From NCBI RefSeq assembly GCF_001723355.1, contig NZ_LPWE01000012.1, forward strand, positions 1-64,000: a stretch of 64,000 nt of DNA, given 5' to 3'. Position 1 is the first letter of the stretch; every line of letters begins with the position of its first letter. The notes beneath the pieces were generated by a model. The model ran no database searches. It was not told the DNA's origin and saw nothing but the letters and a program-made list of their open reading frames with translations. The DNA is from Methyloceanibacter stevinii. Its GTDB lineage: Bacteria > Pseudomonadota > Alphaproteobacteria > Rhizobiales > Methyloligellaceae. A program made the position numbers and the translations under genes. Below, one piece after another: positions 57,885 to 64,000 of this stretch.

Positions 57885-59318
57885 ATGACCGAACAGCTCA
57901 ATCTTCTGCCGCTTCTTCCAGAACTCACCTTGGCCATCGGCGCCATGGCGCTGCTCATGGTGGGCGTGGGTGGCCGTGACGGCGAGCGCAGTGAACTCGT
58001 GTTGTGGCTCTCGGTAGCCGTGCTGATCCTTGCCGGCGTGTTCGTCGCCATGGGCGAGGGCACGGTGACCGTGTTCGGCAACAGCTTCATCGTCGATCCC
58101 TTCGCGCGCATGCTGAAGCTGCTCGCCCTGACCGGCGCGGGCGTCGCGCTGATCATGTCGCGGGACTTCTGGCGTGACGAAGGCGGCCTGAAATTCGAGT
58201 ACCCGGTGCTGTTGCTGCTCGCGACCACCGGCATGCTGATGATGATCTCGGCCAACGATCTCATCGCGCTCTATGTCGGCCTCGAACTGCAGAGCCTCGC
58301 GCTCTACGTGGTCGCCGCCTTCAAGCGGGATTCGACGCGCTCATCCGAAGCCGGCATGAAGTATTTCGTCCTCGGCGCGCTGTCGTCGGGCATGCTGCTC
58401 TATGGCGCCTCGCTGATCTACGGTTTCACCGGATCCACTGTCTTTTCCGAAATCGCGAACGCGGCTCAGCCGTCCGGCGACAATCTCGGCCTGATCTTCG
58501 GCCTTGTGTTCCTGCTGACCGGGTTCGCCTTCAAGATCTCGGCGGTGCCGTTCCATATGTGGACACCGGACGTCTATGAGGGCGCACCGACTCCGGTGAC
58601 TGCCTTCTTCGCCGCCGCCCCGAAGATCGCTGCCATGGCACTCTTCATCCGGGTCGTGGTTTCGGCCTTTCCGGCAATTACCGACCAGTGGCAGCAGATC
58701 GTCGTCTTCCTGTCGCTCGCCTCCATGGGACTCGGCGCCTTCGCCGCGATCGGCCAGCGCAACATCAAGCGCCTGATGGCTTACAGCTCCATCGGCCATA
58801 TGGGTTTCGCGCTGGTGGGACTTGCGGCCGGCACGGAGCAGGGCGTCCAGGGCGTGATCATCTATCTCGCGATCTATCTCGTGATGACGCTCGGCACCTT
58901 TGCCGTCATCCTGTCGCTCCGCCGCGACGGCGAAATGGTCGAGGAAATCGATCAGCTCGCGGGGCTCTCCCGGACAAGCCCGCTCATGGCCCTTGCGCTG
59001 GCGGTGCTGCTTTTCTCGCTGGCCGGCATCCCGCCGCTCGCCGGCTTCTTCGCAAAGTTCTACGTGTTCCTCGCGGCCGTCGAGGCGGGGCTCTACGCGC
59101 TTGCGATCATCGGTGTCCTGCTCAGTGTCGTAGGCGCCTTCTACTATTTGCGCATCGTGAAGCTCATGTATTTCGACGAACCCGTGAAAGGCTTCGAGCC
59201 GATGCCGCGCCCCTTGGCCATCGTGCTGGGAGCGGCCGGGCTTTTGATCGCGCTCTTCTTCGTTTATCCGTCTCCGCTTGTCGCGGCGGCCGGAACTGCT
59301 GCAAAATCGCTCTTTTGA
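57885..59318 (+). CDS. nuoN: NADH-quinone oxidoreductase subunit N
   Basis: A 477-residue antiporter-like membrane subunit. It has [22 protein letters not shown] (key Glu) and [20 protein letters not shown], ending [16 protein letters not shown] at 57885 follows GTGAGGG by six bases. It completes the fourteen-gene complex I set; 79 bases separate it from birA. Confidence 0.97.
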   Translation: MTEQLNLLPLLPELTLAIGAMALLMVGVGGRDGERSELVLWLSVAVLILAGVFVAMGEGTVTVFGNSFIVDPFARMLKLLALTGAGVALIMSRDFWRDEGGLKFEYPVLLLLATTGMLMMISANDLIALYVGLELQSLALYVVAAFKRDSTRSSEAGMKYFVLGALSSGMLLYGASLIYGFTGSTVFSEIANAAQPSGDNLGLIFGLVFLLTGFAFKISAVPFHMWTPDVYEGAPTPVTAFFAAAPKIAAMALFIRVVVSAFPAITDQWQQIVVFLSLASMGLGAFAAIGQRNIKRLMAYSSIGHMGFALVGLAAGTEQGVQGVIIYLAIYLVMTLGTFAVILSLRRDGEMVEEIDQLAGLSRTSPLMALALAVLLFSLAGIPPLAGFFAKFYVFLAAVEAGLYALAIIGVLLSVVGAFYYLRIVKLMYFDEPVKGFEPMPRPLAIVLGAAGLLIALFFVYPSPLVAAAGTAAKSLF

Positions 59319-59397
59319 ACTCAGCAGTCGTCTGACGAAACGGGGCGCATCCGTCCCGCCGCTTTTATTGAACCGCTAGCCGGATCCGCCTATCTGC

Positions 59398-60171
59398 ATG
59401 AACCAATTCGCGCGCACCACACCGAAGCTTCCCGCGGGCTATCGCCTCGTCCAGCTGGACACGGTCGATTCGACCAACGACGAAGCCAAGCGCCGCGCGG
59501 ATATGGGTGAGCCGGGGCCCTTGTGGATCTGGTCGGCACGCCAATCCATGGGGCGGGGACGGGCAGGGCGGCAATGGACTTCGCAAGTCGGCAATCTCTT
59601 CGCCAGTCTCCTGGTCCGCCTCAACTGCCCGCTCCAGACCGCGAGCCAGCTCGCCCTCGTGGCCGGCATCATTACCTACGAGACGATCTCGAAATTGATC
59701 GCCTATGAAGGCCGTTCGAAGCTGCTCCTCAAATGGCCCAACGATGTGCTGCTGGACGAAGAGAAGATCGCCGGCATGCTGCTCGAGAATCTCGGCGCGC
59801 CGGGCGACAGGCGCTCGGCGGTCGTGATCGGCACCGGCATCAATTTGGCGAGCCATCCCGAGGGGCTGCCGCAGCCTGCCGTGAGCTTGGATGCCTACGG
59901 CCTGAGCGTCCCACCGGCAAAGGCACTCGAAGTGCTCGCAGCCACGACCCATGAATGGCTGAAACGCTGGGACGAAGGCGCAACCTTCCCGTCCGTTCGC
60001 CGCGCCTGGCTCGACCGTGCGGGCCCCACGGGACGAAAGCTTGTCGTGCAGATCGGCAGCGAACGTATCGAAGGCACCTACGAGGGCCTCGATTTGGAGG
60101 GGGCGCTACGCCTCAAGACCGACAGCGGCAAGCGCACCATCGCGGCCGGCGATGTCTTCTTCGCGTCCTGA
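59398..60171 (+). CDS. birA: Biotin--[acetyl-CoA-carboxylase] ligase
   Basis: A 257-residue biotin ligase that activates biotin with ATP and attaches it to the carboxylase carrier protein. The catalytic loop GRGRAGRQWTS begins near residue 52, and KWPNDVLLDEEKIAGMLLE is the second conserved motif. It lacks the N-terminal helix-turn-helix of E. coli BirA, so it is a ligase without repressor function. It lies just after nuoN and ends four bases before the RNase J ATG. Confidence 0.95.
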   Translation: MNQFARTTPKLPAGYRLVQLDTVDSTNDEAKRRADMGEPGPLWIWSARQSMGRGRAGRQWTSQVGNLFASLLVRLNCPLQTASQLALVAGIITYETISKLIAYEGRSKLLLKWPNDVLLDEEKIAGMLLENLGAPGDRRSAVVIGTGINLASHPEGLPQPAVSLDAYGLSVPPAKALEVLAATTHEWLKRWDEGATFPSVRRAWLDRAGPTGRKLVVQIGSERIEGTYEGLDLEGALRLKTDSGKRTIAAGDVFFAS

Positions 60172-60175
60172 CGCC

Positions 60176-61864
60176 ATGGCTGCAAAGGAATCCAAAAACA
60201 AGAACCGGTTCGTCTTCGTCCCCATCGGCGGTGTGGGCGAGATCGGCATGAACCTGTACCTCTACGGGTACGGTCAGAAGAACGCCTATACCTGGCTCAT
60301 CGTCGATATGGGCGTGACCTTCGGCGGCGAGTACGAGCCGGGCATCGACGTCATCTTGCCCGACATTCGTTTCCTGGAAGAAGAACGCCACAACATCGCG
60401 GGGCTGGTGCTGACCCATGCCCATGAAGATCATTACGGCGCCATCCCCGATCTTTGGCCCTTGATTGGGCGGGTTCCGATCTATGCCACGCCATTCACGG
60501 CGGCAATGCTGCGCGGAAAGCTGAGCGAGGCGCGCATGGACGACGACGACCTGCCGCTCGAAATCGTGCCGCTGGGCGCACGGCGCAAGATCGGTCCGTT
60601 CGATGTCGAACTCATCTCGATGTCCCATTCGATTCCCGAGCCTACGGCGCTGGCCATCCGCACGCCGCTCGGAACGGCGCTCCACACGGGCGACTGGAAG
60701 CTCGACGAGACGCCGCTGACGAGCCCGCCGACGGATGAGAACCGCCTGCGCGAGATCGGCCGCGACGGTGTCGATGCGCTGATCTGCGATTCGACAAACG
60801 CCATTCGTGAAGGCGTCTCGCCTTCGGAAGCCGAGGTCGCGGAGAACCTGATCACGCTGATCAAGAAAGCCCCGGCTTGCGTCGCCGTCACGACTTTCGC
60901 CTCCAATGTCGCCCGGCTGGGCTCGGTGGCAAAGGCGGCCCAAGCCGCGGGGCGCGAACTCGTCGTCGTCGGACGCGCCATGTACCGGGTGATCGAAGCG
61001 GCCCAGGCGACCGGCTATCTCGATCCGGAACTGAGCTTTCATCAGGAAACGGCCTTCCGGCAATTCCCAGGCGACAAGGTCGTGGCGCTGTGCACGGGAA
61101 GCCAGGGCGAGCCACGCGCGGCGTTGTCGCGTATCGCGGCGGGAGAGCATCCGCATGTCTCTCTCAGGAAAGGCGACTGGGTGATCTTCTCGTCGCGCAC
61201 AATCCCGGGGAACGAGAAATCCGTCGGGCGGATACAGAATGCGCTGTCCGACAACGCCGTCGAGATCCTCACCGACCAGGACGCGCTTGTGCACGTGTCC
61301 GGCCATCCGCGTCGCGGGGAATTGGAGCAGCTTTATTCCTGGGTGAAGCCGGCCATCGCGGTGCCGATGCACGGTGAGGGACGCCATCTGGAAGCGCACG
61401 CCGAACTGGCAGAGGACCTCGGCGTCCCGGAAGTCGTCCGGGCTCGCAACGGCACGCTGGTGCAGCTTCTGCCGAAGCCGGCGGGCATCGTCGATGACGT
61501 GCCCGTGGGCCGGCTCTATCGCGACGGCTACATACTGACGTCATCCGACGAGGGCCAGGTCCGGGATCGCCGCAAGCTCAGCTTTGCCGGCATCGCCGCC
61601 GTGTCCCTTGTCTTGACCACGAAAGGCGAACTGGTCGCCGACCCCGAAGTGACGCTGACGGGGCTGCCCGAGGAAGACAATGACGGCGTTCCGCTCGAGG
61701 AGATTGCCCGCGACGCCGCCATTGGAACGGTCGAGAGCATCCCGCGCCCGCGCCGCAAGGACCCGCAGCTTGTCTCCGAAGCGGTACGCCGCGCCGTTCG
61801 GGCGGCACTCGGGCAGGCCTGGGGCAAGAAGCCCATCTGTACCGTGTTGACGACCGTGCTCTAA
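60176..61864 (+). CDS. rnj: Ribonuclease J
   Basis: A 562-residue metallo-beta-lactamase/beta-CASP nuclease with 5'-3' exo- and endonuclease activity in rRNA and mRNA processing. The metal motif HAHEDH is at 81-86, and GGVGEIGMN begins the core. HGEGRHLEAH lies in the beta-CASP/zinc-binding end. The start at ATG 60176 follows birA closely. The nuoN-birA-rnj order is common in Hyphomicrobiales. Confidence 0.96.
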   Translation: MAAKESKNKNRFVFVPIGGVGEIGMNLYLYGYGQKNAYTWLIVDMGVTFGGEYEPGIDVILPDIRFLEEERHNIAGLVLTHAHEDHYGAIPDLWPLIGRVPIYATPFTAAMLRGKLSEARMDDDDLPLEIVPLGARRKIGPFDVELISMSHSIPEPTALAIRTPLGTALHTGDWKLDETPLTSPPTDENRLREIGRDGVDALICDSTNAIREGVSPSEAEVAENLITLIKKAPACVAVTTFASNVARLGSVAKAAQAAGRELVVVGRAMYRVIEAAQATGYLDPELSFHQETAFRQFPGDKVVALCTGSQGEPRAALSRIAAGEHPHVSLRKGDWVIFSSRTIPGNEKSVGRIQNALSDNAVEILTDQDALVHVSGHPRRGELEQLYSWVKPAIAVPMHGEGRHLEAHAELAEDLGVPEVVRARNGTLVQLLPKPAGIVDDVPVGRLYRDGYILTSSDEGQVRDRRKLSFAGIAAVSLVLTTKGELVADPEVTLTGLPEEDNDGVPLEEIARDAAIGTVESIPRPRRKDPQLVSEAVRRAVRAALGQAWGKKPICTVLTTVL

Positions 61865-61947
61865 CCGCCGCAGAAAGAGGCCTTGAACGCCGCAATTGCC
61901 GTTTAGACTGAGGTCGAGATCCCTATGCGAACCTGGAGCAGAGATAC

Positions 61948-62352
61948 ATGATTGGCCGTTTGAACCATGTGGCGATCGTCGTGCCGGACCTGGCGGCCGC
62001 GACCGCCGTCTATCGCGACACGCTCGGTGCGACAGTCTCTCCGGAGGAAGATCAGCCGGAGCACGGTGTACGGACGGTTTTCATCGAGTTGCCGAACACG
62101 AAGGTCGAACTCCTGGGCGTCCTTGGCGACAACTCACCGATCGCGGCCTTTCTTGAGCGCAACCCGAGCGGCGGCATCCATCACATCTGCTACGAGGTGC
62201 CGGATATCATGGAAGCGCGCGATCAGCTCACCAAGGAGGGCGCGCGTGTGCTTGGCGACGGCGAACCGAAGATCGGCGCCCACGGCAAGCCGGTTCTGTT
62301 CCTTCACCCCAAGGATTTCTGCGGCACCTTGGTCGAACTCGAAGAGGCTTAG
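61948..62352 (+). CDS. mce: Methylmalonyl-CoA epimerase
   Basis: A 134-residue vicinal-oxygen-chelate enzyme that interconverts the (R) and (S) forms of methylmalonyl-CoA for the propionate/succinyl-CoA route. The metal ligands are His7 (RLNHVAIVV), Glu in KVELLG, His in GGIHHICYEV and a final Glu in LVELEEA. The length is normal. GGAG lies before the ATG. Its stop is three bases before the DUF1467 ATG, so the two are translated together. Confidence 0.95.
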   Translation: MIGRLNHVAIVVPDLAAATAVYRDTLGATVSPEEDQPEHGVRTVFIELPNTKVELLGVLGDNSPIAAFLERNPSGGIHHICYEVPDIMEARDQLTKEGARVLGDGEPKIGAHGKPVLFLHPKDFCGTLVELEEA

Positions 62353-62355
62353 GCC

Positions 62356-62658
62356 ATGAGTCTCGCCTTCGGCGTCGCCATCTACTTCGTGATCTGGTGG
62401 GTTGTGCTCTTCGCCATCTTGCCCTGGGGCGTGCGCACGTCCGAGGAAGCGGGCGAAGCCAGCAATCCGGGTTTCGCCGACAGTGCGCCCCACAAGCCTA
62501 GATTGCTGCCGAAGATCGTCGCCACGACCATCGTGTCCGGCATCGTCTTCGCCTTCATCTACGCCATCATGGTGCATCACATCATCAGCTCGACGACATT
62601 CCGTTCTTCCCACGGTACGAGCGGGTTCAGGAAGCGCCTCGAGCAAATTGAGATGTGA
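62356..62658 (+). CDS. DUF1467 family membrane protein
   Basis: A 100-residue protein with two hydrophobic helices (about residues 3-26 and 54-76). It carries IYFVIWWVVLFAILPWGVRTSEEAGE, the pattern of the alphaproteobacterial DUF1467 family. Function is unknown. It is almost always found between mce and proS, which fits here and supports the annotation. Confidence 0.85.
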   Translation: MSLAFGVAIYFVIWWVVLFAILPWGVRTSEEAGEASNPGFADSAPHKPRLLPKIVATTIVSGIVFAFIYAIMVHHIISSTTFRSSHGTSGFRKRLEQIEM

Positions 62659-62690
62659 ATGGAAGGCTGGCGCGCGGGTGGGCCTAAAAA

Positions 62691-62721
62691 AAAGCAAGGT
62701 CCCTAAGGACCCTGCTTTCTT
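62691..62721 (+). terminator. Rho-independent terminator ending the nuo-mce run
   Basis: A stem of 11 paired bases plus one mismatch (62691-62702 with 62707-62718) with a 4-base CTAA loop is flanked by an A-run before and TTTCTT after, so it may work in both directions. It lies 32 bases after the DUF1467 stop. Confidence 0.8.
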
Positions 62722-63363
62722 AGTATTTACTCCTTTTCTTCACTACCGGGACAGCTCTCGAGGAGCGGGGCGGTGAAGCGGCTGCGCTTATCCATCGGGT
62801 GGATGCGCGCCAGGAGTCTTTCCTCCCAAGACTTGGACCCAAATAGTCTTTGCCACTAAGTGGTCGTTGACATTGTCCAATCTCTAAACGCTTCACGTCA
62901 CAACCTACGGGGGCTGAGCGCTCTTGCGTTGTGGGCGGACCCTAGCTTGGCCGCGCCAAATTGTCACCATGATTGTGACCGGTCGACGCAGATTTATTCG
63001 AAAAATCGATCACTTCATTTGCGAACCAAAAGAAAGTCGGCCTTCTGACTGCTCAAACCGGAAAAAACTGCCTTAAAGAGCGGCACACGCCCTAACTGAC
63101 CAAAACCATAGCGCGCTTTCAGCCACAATTTCGACCGCAAGCACCGGGCGCGCGCGTGTACCAACGTCGAGGAGGAGTCGACTGGGGGAATCATCGCGGC
63201 AAACCGGCAAAGGTTGCGCGGCTCGATTGCCACCATGGGCGAACTTGTCTATTAGCCGCATCTAGGGTGCGTCATGGTGCCATCGCCGCCGCTTGCAGCC
63301 CCGAGATCAAACGCGGCCGGCCCTCCATGGCCTCGGCCACATCAACGCCTTCAGAGCTTCACG
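62722..63363. other. 642-base gene-free region upstream of proS
   Basis: No convincing protein-coding frame, tRNA or known structured RNA is recognised; short frames near 62860 and 63156 have no protein-like pattern. A small inverted repeat GTCAC/GTGAC (62963-62967 and 62975-62979) and a relatively A+T-rich stretch (about 62980-63110) are the only features. The proS promoter must lie here. A small RNA is possible. Confidence 0.45.
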
Positions 63364-64000
63364 ATGCGCCTCAGCCGTTTCTTTATGCCCATCCTGCGTG
63401 ACGACCCCAAAGAGGCGGAAATCGTCTCCCACCGGCTCATGCTCCGCGCAGGCATGATCCGCCAGTCGAGCGCTGGCATCTACACTTGGCTCCCTCTGGG
63501 TTACCGGGTTCTGAGCAAGATCGAGCAGATCGTGCGTGAGGAGCAGGACCGGGCAGGGGCGCTCGAACTCCTGATGCCGACGATCCAATCCGCCGATCTG
63601 TGGCGCGAGAGCGGACGCTACGACGACTACGGCAAGGAGATGTTGCGCATCCAGGACCGGCATGAGCGCGACATGCTCTACGGTCCGACCAACGAGGAGC
63701 TGATCACGGCGATCTTCCGCGACGGCGTGAAGTCCTACAAGGATCTGCCGCGCATCCTCTACCACATCCAATGGAAGTTCCGGGACGAGATCAGACCGCG
63801 GTTCGGCGTCATGCGCGGCCGCGAATTCCTGATGAAGGACTCCTACTCCTTCGACCTCACCCAGGACGACGCCCGCAAGTCCTACAACAGAATGTTCGTC
63901 TCTTACCTGCGCACCTTCGCCCGCATGGGGCTGAAGTCGATCCCCATGGCGGCCGAAACCGGCCCGATCGGCGGCGACCTCTCACACGAGTTCATCATCT
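63364..64000 (+). CDS. proS: Prolyl-tRNA synthetase (5' part, cut by window end)
   Basis: The first 212 codons of a class II synthetase that charges tRNA-Pro, running out of the window. The start is ATG at 63364 ([11 protein letters not shown]). The sequence shows [31 protein letters not shown], the motif 2 region [25 protein letters not shown] and the PTNEELIT segment of ProS. The editing-domain question cannot be judged because the rest is missing. Order mce-DUF1467-proS is conserved in Hyphomicrobiales. Confidence 0.95.
   Translation, partial: MRLSRFFMPILRDDPKEAEIVSHRLMLRAGMIRQSSAGIYTWLPLGYRVLSKIEQIVREEQDRAGALELLMPTIQSADLWRESGRYDDYGKEMLRIQDRHERDMLYGPTNEELITAIFRDGVKSYKDLPRILYHIQWKFRDEIRPRFGVMRGREFLMKDSYSFDLTQDDARKSYNRMFVSYLRTFARMGLKSIPMAAETGPIGGDLSHEFII

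Overview
Organism. The window is a G+C-rich chromosomal segment of an alphaproteobacterium, most likely Hyphomicrobiales (rhizobia-like). The evidence is gene content and order: rplM-rpsI-argC; tig-clpP-clpX-lon-hupB running into a nuoA-N operon that ends in birA, RNase J, methylmalonyl-CoA epimerase, a DUF1467 gene and proS; a class I PHA synthase; a heme A synthase (CtaA/Cox15); and a bacterial homologue of the mitochondrial complex I subunit NDUFS4. The genus cannot be fixed from the sequence alone. No phage, insertion sequence, CRISPR array or plasmid function was seen, so this is mostly core genome with small accessory patches. Layout. 1-6.0 kb: exopolysaccharide-type genes (a giant Wzz/GumC-like protein with a degenerate kinase domain, a CelD-like acyltransferase, a NodB-like deacetylase). 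6.0-11.8 kb: DUF2842, ctaA, a metY-like sulfhydrylase, a CoA-binding protein, a basic-tailed small protein behind a palindromic operator, a predicted outer-membrane protein and an atypical crotonase. 12.0-22.2 kb: rplM-rpsI, argC, phaC (reverse), a small lipoprotein, an alaC-like aminotransferase, hom, glpX, recJ and tRNA-Glu. 22.2-26.3 kb: glyoxalase-family protein, double cold-shock-domain protein, DUF192 protein, tRNA-Pro, NDUFS4-like protein, tRNA-Arg. 24.9-31.2 kb: an amine-metabolism block (FAD oxidase, XRE/cupin regulator, APC permease, UspA, RidA, SMP-30-like protein) marked by a shared TTGCA-N5-TGCAA palindrome. 31.3-36.3 kb: a frameshifted cation exchanger facing a four-gene reverse operon for sulfur amino acids (cysK-type, sseA, metC, SDR). 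36.6-44.3 kb: tRNA-Leu, the proteostasis block tig-clpP-clpX-lon, hupB, tRNA-Val and tRNA-Asp. 44.4-62.7 kb: the complex I operon with an embedded FlK-type thioesterase, then birA, rnj, mce and DUF1467. 62.7-64 kb: a long gene-free stretch and the 5' part of proS. How the genes work together. The nuo cluster supplies all 14 subunits of bacterial complex I in one direction with many ATGA/TAATG-type overlaps; the NDUFS4-like subunit is encoded 20 kb away between two tRNAs. In the 25-31 kb block, uptake (permease), oxidative deamination (oxidase) and removal of the reactive imine product (RidA) appear coordinated by the cupin regulator through the repeated palindrome. Most interesting observations: the three perfect TTGCA-N5-TGCAA sites; the thioesterase inside nuo whose residues 42, 50 and 76 match the FlK catalytic triad; a histone-H1-like basic-tailed protein behind three GTGTATA half-sites; a probable CTG start overlapping a stop codon; a long nested hairpin upstream of the cold-shock gene; and the frameshift in the CaCA exchanger. 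I did not find a convincing entirely new multi-gene defence or biosynthetic system.
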